DNA from: Stenocarpella maydis
Lineage: Eukaryota > Ascomycota > Sordariomycetes > Diaporthales > Diaporthaceae
DNA: 64,000 nucleotides
NCBI GenBank assembly: GCA_002270565.1
Contig: NQMI01000099.1
Location: 68,295 to 132,294 of the forward strand
Reading direction: 5' to 3'
The translations under genes and the position numbers were made by a program. Numbering within the stretch: the stretch's first letter is position 1; each line of letters begins with the position of its first letter. Under the pieces are notes generated by a model, which had not been told where the DNA came from, searched no databases, and worked only from the letters and a program-made list of their open reading frames with translations. Positions 12,636-26,128 of the stretch are shown here, in pieces.

Positions 12636-14574
12636 TGTGTTGCTTGGCCTCGTATCGCCCCTTCTCTGCCTGCTCTCGGCGGGGAGGCCCCGAGGACAAG
12701 ACGAGACCCGTCACGAGCAAGGCGACTTGACGGACCAAAGAGGAAGATCGGTGAAGGTGAAAATGAAAGGCGTGTCCAGGGGGCCTAGGCATGCCCTCGG
12801 GCCCAGCTCGAAAGGGGCACCAAGACCAGGCCAAGCATGCGCGATCAGCAGGAGCCAAGCAAACCAAGCAAACCAAGCAAAGTGCCAACGCTGTGTGGCC
12901 AAGCCCGGGGCGGCCACAGGTGTACGCATCTGTTGCTCGCACCCCGGGTCCCGAGGTCTCCTAGCGCTGCCGGGCCTCAGGCCTCTCTGGAGTACTGCCC
13001 TGGGGCACAAGGTTACGCAGGTACGATACTTTGACTCGACGGAACACGGCATGGATGGCAGTCCATGGTACATGTGTGACATGACACGACAGGACCGGGG
13101 GGGGGGTTGTGCTACCTCGTTATCATCAAGATCATCCAGATTCCACGTTCCTTCCGATTTGCCCTTGTGTCACTGTCGGTGTGGCTTGGAAACCCAACAA
13201 GAGGGACAAGACACAAGCAGAGGAAGGGAGTGAAATGTAGGGGGCTTGGCTGACGACGCCGAACCTGACGTGGGAACATGGTTTAATTTCAAGCTTATTC
13301 CACCCCCCCCCAGCAGACGCCGCTGGCATTGCCCAGGGCCTAGCTCGACGCCTCCCTGGATCAGATGCTACCTCGGGCGCTCTGCCAAGACGTGCTAAGG
13401 ATAACCTTCTTTTGTCTCCCAGCCGGTCGGACTGTGGTTACCCGTCATTGGGTAGGTGGCCTGCCTGCCTGCTCGGTGGTCCTCCTGAAGAATCCTGCTG
13501 ATCCTCTCGTTGTCATGTATCTGATAGTTGCTGCCGTGTCCTTGACACACAATCCGGTCCTCTTGTTATGCGAAAAACTCCATCCCCGTACGTTGCGATC
13601 CCGTATCCGCGTGAGCATGACCCGGGTGTGAAGCCAGCCAGGCATCGACCGTCCTGCTCGACTGGGTCGACGCCCCCTTCACGCAGCACAGGCTGGGAAA
13701 AGAGTTGACGTCCTGTGCAGCATCGCGTATCAGTACCGCAGTGCCCAGCTTGTCCTCCTGTGGCCAGCCGGCATCGCCAGAGAGGCCGAGATCGATGAGG
13801 CCGTAGTTCTGGCGGCTGCCTGCCTTCCCGGGTCGATACCAGCGATTCCGCTCTGCACTCCCGTGCGTACGGGTTGTAGGACAAGAACCTTATTGCTCGG
13901 TACCCCCGGTTTGCCTCGCACAGAATCCTCGCCGAGTGTCGGGGTCACAGAGTGGTAGCCTGGCCGAGGCCCAACGTGAACAGGTCAGACACGGGCATTG
14001 CACAAGAGATGCTGACCTGATCCTTGGGGCCGTAAGCACGCCATCTCCTTCCCCATCCGGACATTTCCTGCGAGCGGGAATGCAAGTAGGGGCAGAAGTA
14101 GGACCACCCGTTCCTGGATGGAGGTGTCGTGGTGAGATCAAGAAGAGAGACAATCTCCCGGGTGGCGGACGATGGGGCCTCGCAGGATGCAGCCCGGCCC
14201 TGATTGCCAAGTCTTATCCTCTCGCTGGCTTGTTTTAATGTTGGACTTCTTATCGTGGATTGAACTGCACGGATCCTACCATCTCAATATTCCCCTCCGG
14301 ACCCTTTCGTCCTGGGACCGTAGCTGTCACGGGGTCGAGCCTGAACGTGGCGTCCCACGAGGCCAAGCCAATGGCTCAGCCAAGGTTCTAGGCTCAAGCA
14401 TCACGGTAGGAACCCATTCATTATCTATCATCTCCTGACAGCCAAGCACATCAGCGGAGAGCAAGGACGGGATGATCGAGGGTTGCCGGATACGGCAATC
14501 GACCTCTTCCACCCGGACAGCTGAGTGGGACCGGCCCGGCTGGCCCTCTTTCGCACTGACAGCCACAATTGTCT

Positions 14575-14602
14575 AGCTGGGCTGGCTGGCTGGCTGGCTG
14601 TC
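14575..14602. repeat. (GGCT)n microsatellite followed by (GTCC)n
   Basis: About six GGCT units running directly into two GTCC units. Confidence 0.85.
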
Positions 14603-17600
14603 CGTCCGTCGACATGTTGTGTTGACACTATCGCTGACTCCCTGCAAGGTGTCTCCGAGCCATGAGTGCGCGCACGTCCGCCAGCGCCGGCAGAGACAAA
14701 CCCTCGCGCGCAATGGGCAGCCTACCAACCTGCAGGCTAATCTAATGCCCCGAGATCAGCACCGTCACATCTGCCCGATCTGCCACTCATGATATGCTGC
14801 GGAGATGGAAAGGTGCGACGATGCAACCCACACGGACGGTCGCACCACACAGGGCACCCCCTTGGCACCAGATGCCGAGCCGATTATCCGCCTCTGCACC
14901 GGCTGCAACGGCTGGCTGTCTCCTGTGGTTGGAGGCATGTGCTCGTTGTGTGCCCTCTTCCCTCCCGCTACTGTCTCTGTCTGCGACTCCCAGCCGGGCG
15001 CAGCCACATTCAGACGGGGGACTGGCGGAACAGGCGGCAGAGAAGGGCTGGCTGTCAGGGTGGCTTTCGCGACACCAGTTCCTCTCAGGTCACAAGACAA
15101 GCCTTTTGATACGTCTCATCTCACCTTGTTCACCCCAGAGATGGACAGGCAGACTCGTCCAGTGCCACCTTGGCCGGCGCACCAAAGGTCGCCGCATCGA
15201 GTCACGGGGCAACCGTTTCCGGCGTGCGCGCCCTTACGGCCATTAAGCCTCCGTTCTTTGTTTGTTTGCTCTCTCCACGTGACGAGGCCCGTTGGCCCGT
15301 GGACGGGGCGCCTCGTATACCTCTGACGCCGCCTCCCCTATGCTGCCCGTGTCTCAAGCCATGTATCAGACCATGGCCCACGGGCGAGTGCACGTCATCC
15401 ATCCTGCGATATCAGAACTGCAAACCTCGTGCCCCCCCCCACCCCGTCGTCTGCAGACCCGATATCATCCCATCTCACGAGAGCGCACCCCGTTGTCTCG
15501 AGCACCCACACAGGCAGCTGAGGCCAGACATGCTACATGGCGAGACACACGCAACGCGCAAGCAAATGGCCGACTGAGAAGCGGAACCGCCCTCTCTATC
15601 GTCAAAACCACACTGGGGGGCAGAACACGGCCCACCATAGCCGGGCCCCACCATCCTGACAATATTTTTTTTTTGCGGCCCCGAGGCCAGCAACCCTACC
15701 TGTACTTGCCTCGCCCAAGACCGGGCTGCCTGCCTCGTGCTAGTCAGCCTCCTATTCACTCACCATCCACTTATAGTGTACTGTGTAGTAGTATATACAA
15801 GCCTGTCTCACACACTTCACCCCCACAGAGGGGCCCGCCGAGGCGGCCAAGGGCATAACTCCCAAAGCGGAAATGTCTTGCGTGCCGAAGCCAAACCCCC
15901 AATCCGTAACCTTACCTTTTAAGCGTCTTTTAACAGTGGCCGCTTTTGTGGGGCCGGGATCATCATGATCGTCGCTCTCTCGGTGGGGCCCCCCCTCTCT
16001 GTTGGGGGCCTCGTAAGCTGGTAGGGAACCCCCTTGATGGGCCTTGGCACGATGACATTGTTCCCCGGTTACTCTTGTTACATTCAGGGAATGGGACTTT
16101 TTCTTTTCTCCCCGGGCTGACTGGCAGACCCGTGTTGTAGATGTATTTCAAATGAGAAGAAGGGACGGGGGGGGGCGCGATCAAATAGAAGACCATGGGA
16201 AGGGCTCGCTGCCGCAGGAGCTCACCAACAGGACCAGGACTTCCCTGAGGATGTATAAAGTTTCTTCTGGCTTGCTCCCCCTGAGCACGCTGCGGTTACT
16301 ATACGTACGAAGCAGTGAATATAATCCCGTAATTCCGTACGCCCCCGGGGCTGCTGTCGAAGGTGTGTGTACCCATTTACCAAGGCCCCTTGTTCGTTTC
16401 GCAGGGGAAAAAGGCTATACATCCTTTCACCTGGATCCCAAACGTTAAATCGTGTTGTATTCTTCCTATTGGCAATTGCGGACCACCAGGTCACGCCTTG
16501 CCCGATTTGTTAGCAACAACACCTCGAGTGGAGAAGTTCACATCTATACTGTACACCAACTCTTGGGATCCTGGAGGGAGGTGTAACTGTGTCATCTTGC
16601 ATGGGCAAACCGGCCCCAGAAGAGCCCCGCCGCCGCAGGTTTCAACGGCACTGGTGCGTGCGTGTCGTTGCGCGCGACGGGCGGGCACACCAACTCGGTA
16701 GCACGGTGCTTGCTCCACACACAACAGGACCCGCCGCCGCGGACATTACCGCTTGGGTCGGGTTCGAGCTTGTCCTGCCGAACCGATAATGGTGGGCGAC
16801 AGGAGACAAGACGAGGGCTACACTACACCCGTGAGCCTGTTCTTCCCTGGGGGCCCTCGAGAGCGCAGATAACGCCCCACTGGGTGGCCGAGGGCTTGCC
16901 CGATGGCTGCCGGCGCCTCGTGCGGTGAGCACGACCACATGCTGCCGGCCCCCGGGGGGGAAGCAGGATGGGGGCCCGCCGCCGGCGGGGNCCCCCCCCG
17001 GGCCAGAGGGAGACAAACGGCCGTTGTTGATGGCAGTGCGGAGGGGGCCCCATGTTGCGCAGGACTGTTGCAAGATGGTGTCACACCCCGCTGGTGCGAT
17101 GCCGTCGGCCGCCAGACGGCAGGGCTTTCATCTTCGGGGTGACGAGCGTCCCTCGCCACATCGGTAGTGTATTCGACTTGGCCTCCCAAGTTTTCCCGGT
17201 GCTAATTCCATCCGCGCAGGATCGGGTCACATGTGCGCACTGGTGGCCCGAGGCCCGTGAGGTTCGGCCTATAATAAGCAAAGCAGGGCCCGGGGGATGC
17301 GGCCGTATGCAGGATCTAGGTGGTTTTCCATGCCCGTGGACGAAAGCTCTACCCAATCTCACGGCGCCGGGGCGCGAGCGAGATTGGGTGGTAATAAGCT
17401 TAATTCGCTCCCGCGGTGTCAGTAGAGAGCTTGACCGCCTCCCGTGTGAGCCGCCGGGTATAGTTGCCCCCCCCCCTCAGACGGGTCTCGTCGGTGGAGC
17501 TGATGTCTGCGGAACCTGCCCTGCCCCTCGCACCGTCATCTTGGTGTCTGCCCCCGGCGAAATGTTATCCCACGGGGGGAGTGAGTTATTACGCCTGAGG

Positions 17601-17908
17601 GACTGCGCGCAGCAGAGAGATTGTCGCACAGAGGTTTACCCGAAGATAAGTGTATATCATTTCCTCACCCGAGATTGGAATACCAGACGGACGCACTGGC
17701 CGCGCCGGAACCCTGCCGTGGGCTGCATCAGCCACCTGAGGTCATTATCTCAATGCTGGGTGGGCTTTTCTGTGGGGTCCGGTCCTGTAATTGCCCATCG
17801 ACGACGGCGCCATGTCGGCGGTTGGCCCAAGCACGCAGAAAACGTCCCCGGCTACAACAACAGCTCGCCGGGTTACATCACCAGGCAGGACGTGTCACAC
17901 CGTGCGAC

Positions 17909-17938
17909 TCTTGTTGGTTCTTGTTGGTTCTTGTTGCA
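17909..17938. repeat. 10-bp tandem repeat (ttgttggttc)
   Basis: Nearly three copies of a 10-bp unit in the WOPR-upstream region. No function is apparent. Confidence 0.8.
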
Positions 17939-20900
17939 GTTGGCACCAGAGAGCCGTTGGCGCTGTGGCCGATCGAGCCAACAATCTTGCGCCCGAGTCT
18001 TCTCGTCCGTGCCTAGTGTAGTTTGCTGGTCAGACAGGATCGTCGCCTCTGCCCAAGGATGGCGGCCGCCCCCCCCCTCCCCCAACTCCAGCCACAGCGT
18101 CGCATCGAAAGCATGTGCTGCATGAAACATCCCATTGAGGCTGAGAGAAAATCTTCGTCCCAAGCTCTGCTATGGCCCTAAAACAATGTTGTGATGGCGC
18201 TCCATCTTGGGGAGCAGGGCGCTCGTCCGGGATGGGTCTACGCGAGTTCGCTGTGTCTCAGGGCAGGCCGATCAAATCAAACTGCGCCTCTTGTGAGGCC
18301 GATTTCGAGAACTCACCCGAGGGGGGCGATCAGACCACACGTAGGTTTCAAACAGAGGCCAGCTAGAATTAGCCTGCAGAATTAAAAACAATATACACGG
18401 CGCGATAGACTATATGCAGTGGCTGAGTGGGCGGTAAGGGAAAACCATATTTCGCCATGCAGAAGGTGTATATTCGTGGAACCGCACGCAGCCTCGAGAT
18501 CTATCTCAAACCACATGGTCGGAGTAGTTTGAAGGGGGGGGGTGTGGGTGCAAGATGCCCCCAAATTAGAATTTGCAGACAGGGAAAGAGGACTCCTTTT
18601 TTTGGGCTGGAAAAAGGGGGGGGGTGTGGTCGAAAGGGGGGTCTGGAAGAAAACAAAAGGACGTGCACAAGGTTCCCGGGATTGTTGGTCGTTCAAAGAA
18701 GGTTGTCATGCATTGGCGGCGCCCGAACCTTAATGAGCTTAATGGCGAGCTTAAATCTCTTGGTGGCCTTGCTGCCCTTTCGACTGTTGGGCCAGTGCCA
18801 AGACGACGGGAAAAAAAGCCCACCAGCCAACGGACCAGCCACAACCAACGACCGCCCAACCCTATCAGCGTCCGGCAGCGAAAACACGGTTTTCCAATCT
18901 CAGACGCACACGCTATCAGTCCCCAGCACAGAGCCTCAGTTGTGCCGCCAAGCCTGCACCACCCTCAGCCTGCTGGTCCTCTGGCATCCCTTTCTTGGCA
19001 GTAGTTTGAGTACTGTGCATTCATTCATCTTATCTTTGCCGGGGCATGCATACCCCGAGTCATGCCCATCACCACCTTGAAATGTATGCATGATACGTAT
19101 ACAATACCACATGCCTAATCTCATCAGGCCTGGGCACACAAGCTTTGTCGTCCTTATTTTGGTCCATCGCATCTTTAGTGCCTATTATAGTTCGTGCCCC
19201 CAAGCCCTAGCCAGCGCACAACAAACCTCCCCCCCTGCCTGCTCACTGCCTGCATCGAGATACGCTTCGATGGATTACCGGACAAGCTCTGCCTTACAAT
19301 GTTGTTGTGTTGTTCTACGCCTGCCTACATATACACAGTCCATTGTCCGGGGTGCGATTCGGGTGCGCGCGATGCCGTCTTGGCTCCTAGCTCCACGTGG
19401 TCAGCATCTCAACCCCCCCCCCCGCTTCCTTTCCCCCGGGGCGTCGGGTGCGCACGTGTTGTGTTCGTGAGGTTGTGCGCACAGCCGATAGGCAGTGCCG
19501 CGTCGGTGGTCAGCACCAGACCATACAGGATAACACGGCCGGCACATGCACGGCCTGAACAAGCGGGGTGTCTCGATGTTTGGGGTTAGGCTATCTAATA
19601 GTAGGCCGTCCCAGACGGAGGCTATCCCATAGCTGTGTGGTCGCAATCCCGACTAGGACGGTCGTGCCACCAGGCAATCGATGCCATGGCGTCGTCGTGC
19701 CCGCTATCTCTTGGGGCCTGCCGGCCGGGGAACCGGAGCCCCCCCCTACCGTTTGCCCATTACAACGATAGATAGGTGATGCATTGAGAAGTACGGGTTC
19801 GGCGGCGGCTGCTCATGGGATCACACACCCGCGATCATCAACCTCATTACGGAGTCACATCCGTCGTGGCAGCCTATGGGTGTGGAGGGATCACCCAAGA
19901 TCCGATGCGGCTTATTCAGGCCGCCCCTGCCAGATTACCGAGTTGGGCCGAAAATGTTGAAAAGGCAGCTCGGCGTGCTGGTGTTGTGCGTGTAACATAT
20001 GCGAGTGCGCCCGCGCCCCAGCCCTCTGCGTCGTGGTGTCCACGTCTGAGCTGCCAATCCATGTCTCGGCCAGCCGCGCGTGTCGAGCAGCGTCGCACGC
20101 GACCGTGGCATTGTGAATCCGTGCCCGCCCCTCCTGCGGAGCCATGAATCAACAAGTTGGGCTGTGACGGGCGGCCGACGGCTTCCGATGGTTCTGCTTT
20201 TTGTTCTATTCTCATCGCAAATCGCCCTCGGGGGTGGGCAGCCAGAACATTGGTGGGGGGCCCTCTGCGCACTCGCTTGTCCGGATCGTATGCAGCCCCG
20301 TGTGCCCTATTGAAAGGGCTGATGCGGATGGTGACACGAGGCTTGAGCCGGTGTGATCAGGCTCTCTGGTGCGTGGGGATGCACCTGGTGTGAGACAGAG
20401 GCAGACTAAAAGCAAGACGAGGCCCGATGGCGCAGGCGGGCAGCCCTATGGCATGAGATAGAGTTGTCGGCCCATGCTGTGCGATTCCTGACATGCATGT
20501 CAGATTTGGATCCTCGGTGCACCCACCACATGCCGGCTGAGAGTGGGCGTCTATCAGGTGGGGCTCGGAACTCGCACTGGTTCGCTCGCAAGCATGTGCC
20601 GGCTCCAGCTTTGTCAGATATTTCTCATATTGCTCGGGGGCGTGGCGTGCATGCGATATGCCGCCAGTTATCTGCGGCGCAACGGACGGATGCGGCAGTG
20701 CGGCAGGGCAACGAGGAGCTGACTTGACCCGACCCTCTTCCACCCTGTGGGCCCCGAGATCTGACAGCCTTATTATTATTTGCTGCCGTGCAGGCAGGGA
20801 GGGGTGGTGCCGGAGGCGTGGTGACCGCACTCCAAACCATCGTTGCCAGTCGCGTCAAGTCATCCTTGCCTGCCTCACACCAAGCCTCTTGATGCCCCGT

Positions 20901-23900
20901 GCCGTCTGCACCCACGCTGCCCGCCGACCCCCCATACCTGCACGTACTGTGTGTAGTTGCTTCCTGCGCGGGGACTGGCTGACTGGCGCCGCGCCAGTGC
21001 CAATGTTGGCTGGCAGGATGCGCGAGGGAGCCCAGGCAACAGCTGTCATGCCCGTGTCTCAGCGTGGTACGATGCCCGGAGCGCGAGGCTCTCGGCTCGG
21101 AGAAATTACCAAGGCAAAAGGAATGCAGCCCACGGCAACGCACGCACGACACAGTGTGAGCCTGACACGGGCCCGACGAGATCCGTCACTTCCGCACCTG
21201 GGCCTGACAGGAATGCGTATGCTGGCTGTGCTGTGTGTGCTCGGAGACCGTGACCAAGGGGAGAGGAGCCAAGGGCCTCACGGGAAGGGCATCTCGTCTC
21301 GCACACCCCTCGGGCTCGAAACCACGTCGGTTTCCACATCAGCAAGCACAGTCCTCCGCCCTCGCCCTCTGGGAAATCCTCGGCAGTTCCTGGAGCCAGA
21401 GGTGTCAACCTGCACAGTAGGACCCGCACGTGTGTCTTCCGCCAGCGCGAATCAAGTCTAGTACTCCGTATAGGTCTTGCGCTTCAATCCAGGAAAAATT
21501 TTAAGCTCGCTCGCTTGCTCGATATGGGTGGGCCTTGACAGAAGAGTCCCCAGCTTTCCTGCCGTCTACCCGCCTGCCCGCTGCCGCCGCCGCCCAGAGG
21601 AATGAATGAATGGTCGCGTGTGGCCGAGGAGGGATTTCGCCCCAGCACCAACCAGCTTCCTTGTCGGTCACATCCCCCCCCAGGCCAGGCCAGGTCGGAA
21701 GAGAAAGGATGTGTCCATCGACTGAGAGTTCTGGGCTGGGCGATGGAAGAGAAGGAAGCGACGGCCACGACGAGTTTTGCTCACCTGTCCCATTCCTATT
21801 TCCGTTTATGGGCCGGGGAGTGGGGAGGGGGGTGCGCATGGCGACAACAAGTATGATATCAAGGCACGCCTGGTGTTGGCCAGGTCCTCGCGGAGAAGCG
21901 GACGTCACGGAAGCTCGGCAGAGACCTGCACGACAAAAAGTACACCTGTCAGTATACTCTGCCTTGGCCCCCGTCTGCTCGTTGGCCCAGTCATGCCGGG
22001 CGTGCATGACACATGGCGCCGACTAATCACCACCCAATTTGGGAGTTGCCAGCCAAGGTTTTCTTGGTGAGGACGACCATCACAGCCTCAGTCACTCACC
22101 TATACTACTATGTACGGTGGGGACGGGACAAACTTTATCCACAGGGAGACATCCTGTGCATTTGTCATGTCAGATATGGCACCTCTACATGGTACAAAAG
22201 ACCACCCAGCCCCTGCCAGCCCTTTGTTCCCAGCGTTTGCCGCCGTTCCTAATCCCGGCCTGCAGAACAAGCTTAATTCGAGGACTTGTTTAGCGCGGAG
22301 CCAAGGGTGGAGCTCCAATGTGTGCACATGGACTCGCACGCACTGGGGAGGTCCCACTGTGATCCGAATGTGGTTTCATGCCAGCTTGGTTTTCCGGGAT
22401 TGAGTCTCCCTCCCATGGGCTCATCGCCTGAGCGAGCATTCAGGCTGCCAGCAGGGGGTCGTCAGGGGAGACGGTATCATGTGGCTTGGGGTCACCAACG
22501 CCATGATTGGAGTCAAGTCAACAAACACGGACAGTGGTGGCTTGGGACGGTTTCCGGATGGCAGCACTCTGTTACCAGGGGGGGCCTCGTCAGGCGTGGG
22601 CTATCAGAGTACCAAGTCCTCGGGTACAAGTTCTTGGCAACAAACAGAGAGACTCTGAATGAACCAACAGGGAATGTGGCAATTGCCATGTGTGATCAAT
22701 GGCTCCCAGCCGAGCGGAGCCGCTAGAAGCCAGGCTTACGCGGCCCAGTTCAATAAAAGGGATCCAAAAGCCAGCCAGCCACGCCAGTTGGGTCCGGGTT
22801 AATTTGTGAACCCCGGCCTCAAAAGTTGACAGCATCCCCATGGCCGGTGCTTGGGACGCCTCAAATGCGACCTTGGTAGAATCCCGTCCAGATAGCCCGC
22901 GGACATGCATACTCTTTCGAGCACGTACAGCGAGGGATGCTTCGTCGGCCAAGAATTGACTCGGCACATGTGTGCCTGGACGTAGCTGTAGATATGCTCG
23001 ACGCTCTGGAGCCTGGCAGTTCAGAGCCTGGCAGTTCAATGGGGCTTTCAAGAGACATCTCGGGCAGGCTTCTGAGCTCCGAGGAGGTGAGCTGAATTTA
23101 GGGCTTGCAATGCAGACCCTTGAGAGAATTCGCAATTCCTCTTGCTCGTGCCGCCCATTCTCCGATCGTTCCGTACGAGTACCGTGGAACACCAAACCAA
23201 AAACGAGGTCATTTCCATCAAGCTGCCCGCTTTTCGTCCACTCTGCCCAGGACATTAATCTCGTCTATAGTGCAAGAACAAGATTAAGCTCTGCGACCCC
23301 CCCTCCAAATCTGCACGCCCTGCATAAGGTCAAAGTCAAAACACACGAAAGACAGCGAGCGCCCCGTCTTTTGTGCATAAAATCCCATCAGGGACCACCG
23401 CCGCAAGTGCTCACCACACGCTCCACATGGCGAACTGCGGGCGAAGCTTTTCCAGAAGCATCTGAGACGTTGACAGGCAACAACGTGCTCACGTATGGTG
23501 GTAACCCTGATACTATAAGCCTTTTCTCAAACCCGCGATCAGCGGGAATGGGTTGTGCCCGCGAGCCCACGCCATACCAAGCCGCGTCAAAAGATTGATC
23601 TTCGTCTGAGCTTGTTTAAACTCTGTCGCTCACCCGTTTGATGCCGTCCCTAGCGCCCTTGTGGTCGGTGGGACACGTCGTCTCTCAGTCTCGAGATACC
23701 CCCCTTTCGCCCCGGCTGCGGAACCTGATGATCCCTTCAAGACGCCTGAGCCCCTCGAGTGAACCGCCAAGTTTCTTGAGCTCGCAGATCTTCAATTTTC
23801 TCATCCCTCTGTTCATTACCTGCCCCTATTTTGATCGGAGCCTCGACAGCTGGTGTGATGCGATGCATCGATTCATGTTCAGAGGGGTCTGCCCCGAGCA

Positions 23901-26128
23901 CAGCGCTGGCCTTGAGCACAAGCCAAAACAATCGATGCATAGGGAACGTAATGCCTAGATAAGCGCGCACTGTAGCCAGGAGGTGCCGAGTTGCGGACGC
24001 GAACTATCGCATTTTCTTGCTTGGAGCCTGGACAATGCCTATCCGTCGGTAGAGTAGGACATAACTGGTATAGGCATGACACCAAACGAGTTCCTATTTC
24101 AGCCCAACGACGAATAGAGGCGGTGACACTAGAGACTTAACTTTGTCGTAAACTTAATTGGAATGATGGTGAAGAACCTGGCTGCGTTCCAACAGTAAAA
24201 CAAAGTTCACTTTCGCCGTAGCTCCCGGGGCCGCCGAATGTATGGTCGTGGGGAGGTGGGATCTAGTACAGTCCATGTGGGCTTTTCGGGCAAATATGCA
24301 GACAGTGCATAGGTCCAGATCCCCATGACGGCGACTCGTAGCTTCAGCACTGCATGAGAATGAAATTGTCATCGGCAGCCAAAGTCTTGGACCGTTCAGC
24401 GCTCCAAGCGCCCCGGAGTCCGTGAAACTCCCAGTCCCGAGAAGCCATGATGATCGAATTTGTGGACAGCCACCTGGGTCTTGAACTGTGCCCCATGTGC
24501 TGTATCTGGCCGTATTCCCAGCTGGCTGGCTCAGGAGACAGTCAGACGGCATGCCTCAACCCCCGCAAAATAGACAACGGCATTGAAACAAGCTCTGCGA
24601 GGTTTTCCCAGCCGGGGCTGGTGGTAAATGATTATCGTGAGACTTCACCAGACTACTGGTGGACGCCTCATACGAGACGCCTGGCGACGTTGCTTCTCGC
24701 CATTCCTGACTAGCTTAAAGCCGTCGTTCACGGTATCCTGTAGGGCATATCGCTTTCAAATCTGGTGTTGACAATACTGCTCGTTTACGCAGTCTCGGAT
24801 GTACCGGACACCTGTCGTTAACACGCGTGGTTGACTGCCGAGCCACGAGTGATTCGTGGATACGAACCCGATCCGCAGCGAATCGACCTTTGTAGGGCTG
24901 ATTGCGAGAATGTCAAAGACTGTTTCACCCACACGATGGGGTTGTCCCATCTAATATGCCAGTATGAAAGTCTCGCGGGCACACGATGCTGCCGCCAGGG
25001 CCAGAACTGATAGCAGGGCCCTAGTGAGTTGGTTAATGTTGCTCAGCGGGCAAAGTGCGCCCTGGCTGCAGGTCACTGATCGCCGTACATCGCAGCTCTC
25101 TCCGAAAGCAGGTCCAGTCGTTTATAGTATGCAGCCAGAATTGCTCATACCAAGCGACCTCATTCGGTGCCCTTAAGAGTTTGACCTGCCGGTGCTCAGA
25201 TATTGTGGGCCACACTTTTGGATGAGACCGACCGAGAGCTGTCCCACGTGTGCTTGAGGACAGGATCTGAAATTTAATTTGATGCAGAACTACTGCTCGA
25301 TGCTCCCGAGTGTTGGCGCCAGTAGAGCCGCTTTATGGAGATAGGGTAGAGAGATTGTCACGCTTGAGACTCGTGGGTTGTAGGTAGAGCAACTTGCGAA
25401 CCCAACTTCGCAGAGCCATTATATCTGCATCCTGGGGGAAATTTTGCGCCCTCGCCCCTTTGCATTGTATGTCCCAGGCCCGTTCGTATTTCCAAAAAGA
25501 CCGCAGCCTAGGGGAACAACTCGGCGTGAAGGCGAAAGACGATAAACAGGAAGTTGAAGACTGGCTCTTCTCCCTCGATTTAGCGGCGAGCTAGGACGGT
25601 TGTGAATTATCGCGGTATAGTACATAACAGATTAAATTCTTTTCGCCGGAGCTAGGGCGAAAGCCGGAGTAAGCAATGGCAGACAGTGCCAAGCATCTCG
25701 ACCAGAGCCGGCATCCCAACGAGGGCCAGGAGTGTTCTCATCACTCCGTGAGAGAATGCCAAGCGGCAGTGTGCAGCCGTACAGCTGCCAACGGGAATTT
25801 ATTCGAGGTAAGGCCGTAATATCTGAGGGGTCACACGAGAATGTCGCCCGGAAACCATTCTCGAAACCTGCCATCCGCAAGGCTCGGCCTGGGGCTGTGC
25901 AAGAACCAAGAAACTGTCTTCCATAATCCTCGCAGGGAAGGCTGCGTGATCATTTATTTGCGAGACATGAGTGCCGCGGCGCCACAGGACTCGTTTATCG
26001 TGCCTGGTAGCACGATCGGCTTTGGTCATCCCAAGTAGGTAAGCTTTGACGAGCACATCATGGAATGCCGCCTGGACGGACCGATCTGTGTGCGAGTTTC
26101 GCCCAGGTCCAGTGCGCCTGTGTCCCAC

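Larger units (their letters stand above)
6370..26128. other. About 19.8-kb region without a recognisable gene, upstream of the WOPR gene
   Basis: I looked through both strands and found no conserved domain, no believable splice-connected frame and no tRNA. The longest frames (17052-18125 plus, 357 codons; 20658-21461 plus, 267 codons; 22590-23255 minus, 221 codons) are low-complexity and overlapped by comparable frames on other strands. The DNA carries GT/TG arrays, GGCT arrays, 8-10 bp tandem repeats, G/C homopolymers and two undetermined bases (12414, 16991). Just upstream of the WOPR start (about 6395-6450) the sense strand is A-rich with CAA-like words, as in an unstructured leader. From about 23.9 kb to 26.1 kb the sequence is visibly less GC-rich. 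The likely contents are a long promoter and leader of the WOPR gene and possibly non-coding RNAs; this is inference. Confidence 0.6.

Noticed and set aside
17052..18125. Plus-strand frame of 357 codons
   Set aside because: Composition is Arg/Ser/Pro/Cys-rich and patternless, no domain is recognisable, and other frames are also open there; chance frame in GC-rich DNA.
20658..23255. Frames of 267 codons (20658-21461, plus) and 221 codons (22590-23255, minus)
   Set aside because: No recognisable motif; both overlap similar-sized frames on other strands and lack convincing splice partners.
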